Source: Pirellula staleyi DSM 6068
GTDB taxonomy: Bacteria; Planctomycetota; Planctomycetia; Pirellulales; Pirellulaceae
Assembly (NCBI RefSeq): GCF_000025185.1
Contig: NC_013720.1
Coordinates: 2,914,001-2,978,000, forward strand
Reading direction: 5' to 3'
Length of the DNA: 64,000 bases
Shown: piece by piece, positions 36,821 through 46,100 of the stretch
Position numbering within the stretch: the stretch's first letter is position 1
How the letters are laid out: every line of letters starts with the position of its first letter
The notes under the pieces: model-generated
The model's input: only the letters and a program-made list of their open reading frames with translations
The model's database searches: none
What the model was told of the DNA's origin: nothing
Program-made: the position numbers and the translations under genes

Positions 36821-39331
36821 ATGCCACTGGATGCTGATTCGATTAAGTGTCTGGAGACGGTGAAGCGAGGAACCCCCGCACGCTTTGTAGCGGCGTCGAA
36901 GGGTGGAAAGATCGTTGGGTGTGTAGTCTATCGCAAAGGGGGCTACGACGGTCACGCCAAACGGGCCAAAGAATCGGGAGGCACGCTCTGCTTTGGTGTC
37001 GTCAACGGCACAGGGGCGGCGCTCGTGTTCAATCTAGCGCGGGCTGATAAGTTCGAAGCGGCACCCACCAAAGATCTCGCACTTCGGGAATACGTGAACG
37101 AAGGGAACGATCTCAAGCTGAAGCCTGTCTTCGCCATCATCAACACCTTGCCCGTGGTGGCCGACGATGACAACGACGCGGCGGGCTATCTCTCGCTCGA
37201 CGAGTGGCGCGAGCGGATCGAAGGGATTCGCCAAGCACAAGGCTTCGACGCAAAGAAAGAACTGCTCAAAGACGAAGCCACCGTGCTGAGCCAAGAGGCG
37301 AGTCTGGCGAAACTCGATCCGGCGCTGCAGGCCAATCCCGAGCGCGCGGCAGAAGTGGGAGCCGTGCATGCGAAGGTGAGGGAAGTGCTGCAAGGGCTGA
37401 GCGCTCAGCTCAAGCAGTGGGCAGAATCGTCGAGCGAAGAGAGCGAATCGGAGTCAGACGAGCTCGATACGCCACGGCAGATGCCTCCCGTTCCCGCAAC
37501 GCCGAATCGGCCTCGGGCCAACATGCGCGTCAATCCTGGTCCAACTGTCCAGCAACAGCCGGTGGCTCCGGTCCAGCAAGTTCCGGTACAGCCCGTGGCT
37601 CCAGTGCAACCTGTGCCTGTTCAGCCTGTCGCTCCCGTGCAGCAGGCTCCCGCGCAGCCTGCGATTCCTCCTCTGACACAAGCCGAACAGCAGGTGCGCA
37701 ATCTGCAAAATGCGATGAGCGCCGATGTGGCTCGTAAGGGAGCTGCCATCAATGGGGTGAAGCCTCCGTTCACGTCGAAGGAGGTGAAGGACATCATGAC
37801 GGAAGTGGAATCCGATGCCGCCAGCGATTTTGGCCAGATCTGCAATCGGATGGTCATCAACATCAATACGGGTCGAAATCCGGATAACTACGAGGGGATT
37901 CTCACACGCTGCACCGAGGGAATTGCGCTTGCGCAAAAATATCTGAAGGATCACAAAGACCCGACGATTGGCAAGCTCCCCGAGCGGGTGCTGAAGCGCA
38001 AGCAATACTGCGAGCTCTTCATCGTGAAGTTTCAGAAAACAATCGACGATACCAAGCTGGCCGAAGAAGCTGCATTGGCGCTCGTCAAAACCTATGGCGC
38101 AGTCGCTGCTAAAAATGCACCTCCCCCGCCGATGGAGGCCAAGGAGGAACTGGAAAAGCTGCTCGATTCGAGCTTGATTTCGAGCACCACCAAGCAGCGG
38201 ATTCAGCAGGTCGCTCAGCTGATTCAGCAGAACTGCGTCGCGGCCGGGAATCAAGCCTTGGCAGCGCTTCCAGCCGATGCGCCGCGCACACGTCGGGCCG
38301 ACATCATGCTCCGTCAAGGTTGCTACAAAAAGCCCGACAGCGGAACGAGCGACATTCGTTTGCTCAAGAATCCCGATGGTTCGATCGCCTATGCATTCAA
38401 GTCTGCCGTGGGAGAAGCTCCGCAAGCGCTCGATCTGCTGGGGCTCGATGATGGTGCGTGCGCGGTGCGCGAAGAACTTTGCTCGGCTGCGAACGACGAG
38501 TTTTTGCGACAAACGGGAATCGACCTCGGTTTTCCCAAAGTGGAAGTGACCACGATCGCCGGAAAGACTGGCGCGCTAATCGATGGGGTGCGGGGCAAGA
38601 TGGCCGATCCCGAAGAAGTGTCGCAGCTGTCGCGTCGCGATGGAGTGCCGCAAGCCGACATCGATGCAGCGATTCTAGCGGTGAAAACGCTCCCCGATCT
38701 GGTGACGCCGGAAAGCCTGCAGAAGGTGGTAGTCTCGGCTCTGCTGACCAATCAGTGGGATGCCAAGTGGGGGAACATGATCATCGAGAACAACAACGCT
38801 CGACCGATCGATGGTGGTGGCGCCTATCCGACCCAGAAGATGATCGACGAGTACAACGACGACATCAATCGACGTGGTTTGCAAATGGCGTTCAGCACGA
38901 TTGTGAGCTACCCGGCAGCGAACTACATGCCGCAGAGTGGTCAGCCTCTGCCAGCTGCGCAGCAGCCCATGGACGCCGCGCTCAAGACAGCCATTCAGCA
39001 ATTCGATCCCGATCAGTACGCCACCGCTCTGACGGCACGCAAGAATCAGGTGGTGGCCAACAATCCGAGTGTGGCTGGCCCCAACGGCCACGATCTGTTG
39101 CCCCCCGCTTCTCTGAAGTTGACCAAGGATAGTGCGCTGGCGATGAAGGCGATCCTGGCTGCCAAGCCGAACATCTCGCTCTACGATTTCGTGACCGACT
39201 ACGAAACGTGGCTCAAGACCTGGCTTGCGGCCAACGCCACACCACCTCCAGCGCCACCACGTCCGACGACACCTGCGCCGCAAGTGCCACCGGCGCGTCC
39301 AGCGGCACCACCACCTGGCACAGGGAACTAG
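36821..39331 (+). CDS. Hypothetical Pro-rich protein with a cryptic PI3/4-kinase-like domain
   Basis: 836 residues; no signal peptide or membrane helix. Residues 1-130 are a compact domain I cannot name (F-G-V-V-N-G-T-G-A-A-L-V-F-N-L, D-E-W-R-E-R-I). A Ser/Glu patch at about 205-215 precedes a degenerate V-Q-P-V-A-P repeat (about 240-290), then a helical region (300-500). Residues 515-680 look like a divergent kinase core. A lysine sits in Y-A-F-K (K527). A glutamate lies in V-R-E-E-L (E551/E552). D647-A-K-W-G-N652 fits the catalytic D-x4-N spacing. P-I-D664-G-G-G fits the metal-binding D-x-G. This order and spacing match the PI3/4-kinase and HipA-type superfamily. The C-terminus is Pro-rich. 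Kinase activity is inference; no homologue is named. Confidence 0.75.
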   Translation: MPLDADSIKCLETVKRGTPARFVAASKGGKIVGCVVYRKGGYDGHAKRAKESGGTLCFGVVNGTGAALVFNLARADKFEAAPTKDLALREYVNEGNDLKLKPVFAIINTLPVVADDDNDAAGYLSLDEWRERIEGIRQAQGFDAKKELLKDEATVLSQEASLAKLDPALQANPERAAEVGAVHAKVREVLQGLSAQLKQWAESSSEESESESDELDTPRQMPPVPATPNRPRANMRVNPGPTVQQQPVAPVQQVPVQPVAPVQPVPVQPVAPVQQAPAQPAIPPLTQAEQQVRNLQNAMSADVARKGAAINGVKPPFTSKEVKDIMTEVESDAASDFGQICNRMVININTGRNPDNYEGILTRCTEGIALAQKYLKDHKDPTIGKLPERVLKRKQYCELFIVKFQKTIDDTKLAEEAALALVKTYGAVAAKNAPPPPMEAKEELEKLLDSSLISSTTKQRIQQVAQLIQQNCVAAGNQALAALPADAPRTRRADIMLRQGCYKKPDSGTSDIRLLKNPDGSIAYAFKSAVGEAPQALDLLGLDDGACAVREELCSAANDEFLRQTGIDLGFPKVEVTTIAGKTGALIDGVRGKMADPEEVSQLSRRDGVPQADIDAAILAVKTLPDLVTPESLQKVVVSALLTNQWDAKWGNMIIENNNARPIDGGGAYPTQKMIDEYNDDINRRGLQMAFSTIVSYPAANYMPQSGQPLPAAQQPMDAALKTAIQQFDPDQYATALTARKNQVVANNPSVAGPNGHDLLPPASLKLTKDSALAMKAILAAKPNISLYDFVTDYETWLKTWLAANATPPPAPPRPTTPAPQVPPARPAAPPPGTGN
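37555..37672 (+). repeat. In-frame Pro-Val-Ala repeat coding region
   Basis: The DNA repeats units coding for V-Q-P-V-A-P / V-Q-Q-V-P / V-Q-P-V-P several times in frame (codons CCGGTGGCTCCGGTCCAG and variants). It makes a flexible Pro-rich linker and is a likely length-variable site. Confidence 0.7.
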
Positions 39332-39436
39332 GAAGTGCCCCGCGTGCTCGATGAAAGAAGCACTGGAGATAAACCCCTGGGCTGCGGCGAAAAAAATACC
39401 AGCTGCAGCCAAGTTTTTGTAGTTTGAAAAAACGAG

Positions 39437-39485
39437 AGCGACGCCGTAGTCGTCTCCCTTAGCGGAGGACTACGGCGTTTTCGTT
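39437..39485 (+). terminator. Rho-independent terminator after the kinase-like gene
   Basis: ACGCCGTAGTC (39441-39451) pairs perfectly with GACTACGGCGT (39468-39478), with a further CTCC/GGAG inner stem. It is followed by TTTTCGTTT. The 5' flank has AAAAAACGA, so it could also act in the other direction. It starts about 110 bases after the stop at 39331. Confidence 0.92.
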
Positions 39486-39613
39486 TGCGCACCCGACTAA
39501 GGCTCGCACCCGCGTACGACGTTGTGCCAAAACCGCGCCGGTTTGCTGTTGAAGCTGCTCCAGGCAAGTAGTACAACAGGGTGGTTATTTGTTCAGCGTG
39601 CTGGGAGTTTGTG

Positions 39614-42600
39614 GTGGCTACTAACTTCGACCCCTACTACCAGTGGCTCGGCATCGCTCCCGACGAGCAACCGGCGAACTACTATCGTTTGCTCGGCGTT
39701 CGTCTGTTCGAGTCGGAGCCTTCGGTGATTCAGAATGCGGCCGATTCCCGCATGATTCATCTCCGCACGTTTCAAAACGGCCCGCACTCGCGTCAGTCGC
39801 AGCAACTCCTCAGCGAGATTGCCATCGCATCGCAGTGTCTGCTGGTGCCAGCTCAAAAATTGGCCTACGACCAGCAGCTTCGTCTGCAACTAAATCCTCC
39901 GCAGATGCAGCCGCAGGTTCAGCAAGTCCTCCGTCCGATTCCTGTCCAGCTGCAACTGCCGCAGCAACTCCCGCCACCGATCCCGGTGCAACCAGCGGCG
40001 GCTGTGGCTACCAATTCAGAACCGCTCCCGAGCCTCGGCTTTTCGACGGCGCGATCGAGCCATCGCAGCGCCAAGAAGAACCCGGTGGTCGAGATTGTGA
40101 AAGTGGTGCTGGGTGGCGCGGCTGGTCTGGCCCTCGGGGGGATGATTTTGTGGTTCGGATTTGGGGCCGATCCGTCGGGGCTGTTTGCCAAACTAATGCC
40201 GCCGAAAAACGAGAGCCCTAACAGTAGCGCGAAATCCGTCGTTCCGGGGACAACCTCTGCAGGTGCATCGCTTCCCGGCGGTGCGAATCCTAGCGGCGTC
40301 AATGCAGGATCACCTCCCGTCGCGCAGCCGGTCGGCAATGGTGGAACTTCAGCGGGCAATTCCTCGCCCGGTCCCGCTGGATCAGCGCAGCCAGGGGCAA
40401 CTCAGTCGGCGTCAAATCAGCCTGGATCAACTCCGCCTGGCAATCCGCCACCAAGTTCCGCTGATCTAGGTGTCGATCTGGCGAACCTGACAGCGGCCGA
40501 AGTGAATTGTCGTGATGGAATTCCGGCGGTCATGGTGCTGGGTGGGCTCGGCACGAAGAATGCAATTTTCCACCATCCCCAAACCAACCTGCCGAGCTCG
40601 AAAACCTTTGATATCCAAGGGAAATACACGCGAGTGATCGGTGGAGCAGGGCTCAATTTAACAGCCGCCGGAAAATTCGACGGCGAGATCCGAATGAAGA
40701 TCTACGGCGACGATCGGATTCGCTGGATCTCGCAGCCGATCAAAAACATTCACGACTTTCAGAAGTTCGAGGTCGATATCACGAACGTGAAGTCGCTGCG
40801 ACTGGTGGTGGAAGCGACCAAGGATCTCGACGACGCGCATGCGCTGTGGTTTGTCCCCAAACTGTTTCAGGACCCTGCGGGGAGCAATCGCCAGTTGCCC
40901 CCCAGTTTCTTCAAGCCCGACTCTTCGCCGGGCATGGTGGCAGCGAACGTTCCTCCGCGTAACTTCGGCCTTGCCGCACCGAAGCAGGGAGTTCCCGTTT
41001 CCAAAATCGATCCCCTCCGCCCGGTCTATCTCTCGGAACTGCAGTACATCGATTTCGATGCCTACGAAATGCGTCCTTTGCGTGTTTCGATTCGTGGCAA
41101 GCGGTCGCCGCACGGCATTTTCCTCCACCCCAATACCGACCTAGGTTCCCGAATCGTGTATCAGCTCGAGCGTAAGTTTCGCATGCTTACGGGAGCAGTT
41201 TCGCAAAACGATTCGGCGACCGACCTTGCCTTCACACCGCTCACGATGCGTGTGGTGGGAGATGGCCAAGTGCTTTGGGCATCCCGGCCGATTCGTAGTG
41301 TCTCCGATGTGCAAGCGTTTCAAGTCGATATCACTGGCGTGAACCAGTTGCAACTCGAGGTGGTCTGCCCAGGAAATAACGGAAAATCGCATGCCGTTTG
41401 GTTCGGGGTGCTCGCCAATCCCGAATTACGAATCGATAACCCGGAACTCGCCACGCTGTTTCCCGAGTTTGCACCAACCTCGTCATCAACTCCATTGCTG
41501 GCCGATCTTTTGCAAGGGGGACCCGTGCAGAAAATCGCGCGTCCCGATGATGCTGCGATTACTGCCGCGCAAAAGACGATGGAAGAAGTGCTCGGCGATC
41601 TGCTGACGCAAGCGACAACTCCCGAACTCAAGACGCAACTGGCCGACAAACTGTTTGAACTCGGCTCCGAGCCTGGTCAGGCACCCGCCGATCAGTTTGT
41701 TGTGCTGCGAGCAGCGGTGACGAGCAGCTTTACGGTCGATCAGTTTTTGCGTGCGATAGTGCGGCTCGAGTCGACATTCGAAGGTTCGTTCTTAGCAGAG
41801 AAGATCGCGGGACTGCACGCCTGTAAAACGCAGGCTGTCCCCCAGACAATCACGTCGCTCGCCGAGTACGTGATGAAGTCGGTCGCGGAAGCAGAGCAGA
41901 GCGATCAGTTTGATCGGGCTTTCGAACTGGGGGAGATTGGTCAAGCGATTGGCAAAAAGCTGGGTGATCGCCGCCTCAGCGAGGCATTTGCTAATCGGGC
42001 CAAGCATACGGAAGTGTTGCAAGCGGCTTACAAGGTTTGTCAGCCTCTTTTTGAAACTCTGAAGACCGACCCGACAAATGCTGAAGCGGCGATGAAATGT
42101 GGTCAGTACCTCGCCCTGGTCCGGGAAGATTGGCAGACCGCATTGCCGCTGCTGGCCCAAGGGACCGAGAACCCCGCGCTCGCCGCAGTGGCAATTCAGG
42201 AGCTTGAGTTTCAAGCGAGTGAGAATTCAAGCGAGGTGGTGACGCTCGTGAAACTCGGCGATGGCTGGTGGAATTTGTCGGAGACTAGCCCGCCGCTGTC
42301 GAAGGATGGTTATCGAAAACGCTCGGCCTACTGGTATGCAAAAGCCAAAGAGAGCGGACTGCGGGGGCTCGATCTCGAAAAGGTAAACAAGCGGCTCTCC
42401 GAGAAGCCTTCCGATTGGCTGGCGAGTTGGCGTCCCTTCTCGCCCGAGGCTCTCGTCATCAAGCAGGTCGCGGCGAAGTACCATCTGTTCGTGACCAACT
42501 TTTCGACGAAACAGCGGAGGCAGTTACCGGATCTCGAGTTCACCACGGACTATCGAATTTTGGACATCAGTGGAAACGAAGTCGGGACCTGGGCCGCTGA

Positions 42601-42745
42601 AGAGCAGAGGCTGTTGTGCACGTTCCGCGACACAGGGGATGGGACTGCTGAACTGCAGTTTGTGCCACGTAGCAAAAGCTGGATCGGTCGCCACAGCCGA
42701 TCTTCTGATCGCACGGTTTGGGGGTGGGAGCTCCTGCCCGATTAG
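39614..42745 (+). CDS. Membrane-anchored protein with J-like N-terminus and two NPCBM domains
   Basis: 1043 residues from the GTG at 39614, which has GGGAG six bases upstream and begins just before the conserved F-D-P-Y-Y-Q-W-L-G-I. Residues 1-94 resemble the J-domain-like module seen at the start of many planctomycete proteins (P-A-N-Y-Y-R-L-L-G-V, L-L-S-E-I, K-L-A-Y-D). A Gln/Pro linker follows, then one membrane helix (about 163-186) and a Gly/Ser/Pro-rich low-complexity linker to 285. Two NPCBM/NEW2-type carbohydrate-binding domains follow at about 289-419 and 464-602: G-T-K-N-A-I-F-H-H-P and S-P-H-G-I-F-L-H-P-N; R-W-I-S-Q-P-I and L-W-A-S-R-P-I. The helical C-terminus (603-1043) may be TPR-like. 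It is probably a glycan-binding protein anchored with the J-like part in the cytoplasm. Confidence 0.85.
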   Translation: MATNFDPYYQWLGIAPDEQPANYYRLLGVRLFESEPSVIQNAADSRMIHLRTFQNGPHSRQSQQLLSEIAIASQCLLVPAQKLAYDQQLRLQLNPPQMQPQVQQVLRPIPVQLQLPQQLPPPIPVQPAAAVATNSEPLPSLGFSTARSSHRSAKKNPVVEIVKVVLGGAAGLALGGMILWFGFGADPSGLFAKLMPPKNESPNSSAKSVVPGTTSAGASLPGGANPSGVNAGSPPVAQPVGNGGTSAGNSSPGPAGSAQPGATQSASNQPGSTPPGNPPPSSADLGVDLANLTAAEVNCRDGIPAVMVLGGLGTKNAIFHHPQTNLPSSKTFDIQGKYTRVIGGAGLNLTAAGKFDGEIRMKIYGDDRIRWISQPIKNIHDFQKFEVDITNVKSLRLVVEATKDLDDAHALWFVPKLFQDPAGSNRQLPPSFFKPDSSPGMVAANVPPRNFGLAAPKQGVPVSKIDPLRPVYLSELQYIDFDAYEMRPLRVSIRGKRSPHGIFLHPNTDLGSRIVYQLERKFRMLTGAVSQNDSATDLAFTPLTMRVVGDGQVLWASRPIRSVSDVQAFQVDITGVNQLQLEVVCPGNNGKSHAVWFGVLANPELRIDNPELATLFPEFAPTSSSTPLLADLLQGGPVQKIARPDDAAITAAQKTMEEVLGDLLTQATTPELKTQLADKLFELGSEPGQAPADQFVVLRAAVTSSFTVDQFLRAIVRLESTFEGSFLAEKIAGLHACKTQAVPQTITSLAEYVMKSVAEAEQSDQFDRAFELGEIGQAIGKKLGDRRLSEAFANRAKHTEVLQAAYKVCQPLFETLKTDPTNAEAAMKCGQYLALVREDWQTALPLLAQGTENPALAAVAIQELEFQASENSSEVVTLVKLGDGWWNLSETSPPLSKDGYRKRSAYWYAKAKESGLRGLDLEKVNKRLSEKPSDWLASWRPFSPEALVIKQVAAKYHLFVTNFSTKQRRQLPDLEFTTDYRILDISGNEVGTWAAEEQRLLCTFRDTGDGTAELQFVPRSKSWIGRHSRSSDRTVWGWELLPD

Positions 42746-43106
42746 CCGATCGTTGCCTCGGTCAGGCGGTCGATTTCAGGTGTCCTGCCGACCAGAAGCG
42801 CCGCACGCTCGCTTTTCTGCCCCTGAGGGCTAATGGGAGCTGAACTGCCGCAAGCTCTGAATGACGCGGTTTTCTTTTACTTAGTGCGGTTTGCCGCACG
42901 CTGCGAGGCTCGCTACGACCGCTGAAATCGGCAGAATCGGACTATTTTGTCTAAAAGTCACGTTCAGCACTTGTAATTGCGTGTAAGACGATCATCATCG
43001 CCACTGTGCATGGAGTGTAGCGCAAAACGGGCGCTCTGCTTCGTCGAAGTACCGTGCACGGATCCTGCATTGCAATTTGATCTATTGAATCTTAACGAGC
43101 TGCAAC
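42746..43106. other. Intergenic region before the giant gene (361 bp)
   Basis: No gene seen. A perfect GTGCGG-TTTG-CCGCAC hairpin occurs at 42884-42899 with a T-rich stretch before it (42870-42882), possibly the 3' end of the preceding transcript. The last 100 bases are AT-rich and should hold the promoter of the giant gene, but I find no convincing -35/-10 pair. Confidence 0.5.
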
Positions 43107-46100
43107 ATGGCCTCTCCCCACGTTCGTCGTTCCGGCAATCTCTCTGCGCGCACCCAGGAAAAAGCGAGCCCAGCTCGCAAACGGACTCGCCAGCAAACTG
43201 CCCGCAGCCGATTTTTGCAGTTTGAGTCGCTCGAAGATCGTCGCGTGATGGCGACCTATCCGGTAAGTCTTGCTCACTACTGGAGCTTCGACGAGGCCAC
43301 CAGCGGAACAGCGCCGGTGGTCAACAAGATCAGCGCGGCGAACACGGGAACCTTCACCGGCACCGCTGCTCACGGCACCGGATTGATTGGTGCTGGTTCA
43401 GCACGTCTGAATAACGTAGCGGGCGATGGTGTGAACGTTGGTGCGGCCAACTTCAGCTTCACCACCGGCATTTCGGTGGAAGCGGTGATCCAGTCCAACT
43501 GGAATGGTGCCTTCGGCGACTACGACGAGATCTTCCGCAAAGAGGACGGGGGCAATCGCATCCTGCTCTCTTTCCAAAACGATATTAATAATCCAGGAGC
43601 CGTGCCTCCTGTTGCTCCTGGTCCGGTCCTTTCGTTTGGCCTGAATGTCGGCGGTGTTTATACCGAACTCGACATGCCACTCGATGGCGTGGCGGGGCGA
43701 CCAACACTCGGCGAACTCACCGACAGCACGCCCGACCACATCGTGGCCAGCTACGACGCCGCGAGTGGCGTGAAAGCGATTTACGTCAACGGAACGCTGC
43801 GCTACTCGACCGTGCTGGCTGGAAACATCACTAGTGGTGGTGGTGCGCCGGGTACGATTGGCAATCACGGAACAGCCAACGAGCCCTTTACGAACAAGAT
43901 CGACGAAGTGGCGATCTATAGCGCTGCGCTCACAGGGGGTGAAGTCGCCGCGCATTATGCCAACGTTCAGCAGGGGCGTAACTATTTCTACGATGGCTCG
44001 TTCGATGCCAACGAACAGGCTCCAGGCAAAGCTGGCGACGCTGCCGCCGACACTTTCACGGTTCGTTCGTCTGCTGGTGGCTACGAGATTCTGGTGAACG
44101 GTGTTTCGGTGGCTCTGCTCCCTAGCAGCACCAGCAGCATCGTGATCGATGGTTCGTCCGACGACGATAAGCTCGTGCTCGATCTGTCGGCTGGCGATGC
44201 AATTCCTGTCGGTGGCATCATCTTCAACGGAGGCGTGGGAGGAAATGACTCGCTCGAACTCGTCGGTGGAGCTGTCGCGTTTGCCGATGTGAACTATCGA
44301 TTCGATAACGCCAACGATGGGCGGATTTCGATCGGATCGTACGGAGCGGTTGATTACACCGGACTCGACCCGATCATCGACAACCTCTCGGCCACCACGC
44401 GCAACTTTAACTACGTCGGTGCTACCGAAACGATCACCGTCACCGACACCGGTGGCGCTGATGGCATGAGCACTATCGCTTCGACCTTGGGCGAGTCGGT
44501 GACGTTTGTGAATCCCACGCAGTCGCTGTCGATCGATGTGAATAGCAACGGTGGATCGGGCGACGACACGATCACGCTGACTTCGATCGATGCAGCGTTT
44601 CGCGCGGCGATTACCATCACCGCAGGGAGCACCGACACCGCGAACTTCAATTCGGCGCTCGTGCTCGGCGATGTTCTCTCGACCGGCAATCTGAACGTGA
44701 CCGCCGGCATCATCAACATCAATCAGTCGATCAACACCACGGCGGGAATCGCAGGAACGGTGTCGCTCACGGCACTGGATCTTTTGAATACGGCTGGCGC
44801 TGGCGATATCACCACAGCGGGAAGTTTCACCAGCAGCGCGACCACGCAGTCGAATCTCGCTGGCGATGTGACGACCACCGGCGATGCGATCAATATCAAC
44901 GGTGCCGTGGTGCTGACAGGCAACGTCGCTGTCGCCTCGGCAGGTGGCACGATCACCTTCGGTGGGACCGTGAACGACGACGCTGCTGCGAGCGATCGCA
45001 GTCTCTCGCTCGACGCAGGTGCGGGAAATGTGAATCTGAATGGAGCTGTCGGCGGCACACTTCCACTAAGCAGTCTTGCGATCTCCGGTAACGTGATTGC
45101 GGCTGGCAATGTGGCGACCGCCACGCAGCTGTCGGTGACGAATGCCGGCATTTCGTCGATCACCGGAGTGATCTCCGGGGCGGGGCAGCTGGTGAAGCAA
45201 GGAGCGGGGCAACTCACTCTCGGCGGAGCCAATACTTACAGCGGCATCACCACGGTGAACACGGGCACGCTCCGGATCGCCAGCGATGGCAATTTGGGCG
45301 CCGCTCCCGGCGCGTTTGTGTCCAATCAGTTGGTGCTCAATGGTGGCATCCTCAGCACTTCGGCTGGGGTGACACTCGCCGCGAATCGTGGTGTCACGGT
45401 CGGCGCATCGGGCGGCACGCTGCAACTAGGTGGCGCGCTGAATTATGCCGGTCGATTCACTGGCGCAGGCAACACGCTTGCTACTGGAGGCTCGGACCTG
45501 GTCCTTACGAATGGGACCGGAACTCCCTCGGATGTGAACTTCACGCTCAACAGCAGCCGCTTGTTTTTCAACAGCAACAACGCGCTCGGAACGGGTTCGA
45601 TCCTTGTTCAGAGTGGTGCGCGGCTGGTCAATAATACCGGCAGCACCGCAGCCACTGTTGCCAACCCGATTACCGTGGCATCGGGTGGCGGACTTGCAGC
45701 ACGCGTGACCACGAACTACAGCAACGCTGCGCTGCCGACCAGTGGCAGCGTGAGTTTTAACAACGACGATCAGCCGACCGCTCAGCTCACCGTACCGACC
45801 AATCTTCCACTCACTGGCAACTTGAGTATCACGGTCGGTGGTAATAATGCTGCACCCGGCGCTGCTGTTTTGTCGGGTGTGATCTCGGGTAGCTCCAATC
45901 TAACTTTAGCATCGACCACCAACCCTGGTGTCCTCTCGCTGACTGGGGTGAACACCTACAGTGGCACGACCACGATCACGGCCGGTGTGCTTGCCGCCTC
46001 TGCCTCGACTGGCATTGGCGACGGAAGCGCCACGAACACGCTCATCCTGAATGGTGGCACACTGCGAGCTAATGCCACGATCGCCTCGCCTGCCACTCGC

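Noticed and set aside
37454-38512. Minus-strand ORFs opposite the kinase-like gene
   Set aside because: No start context or domain; codon statistics follow the plus-strand gene.
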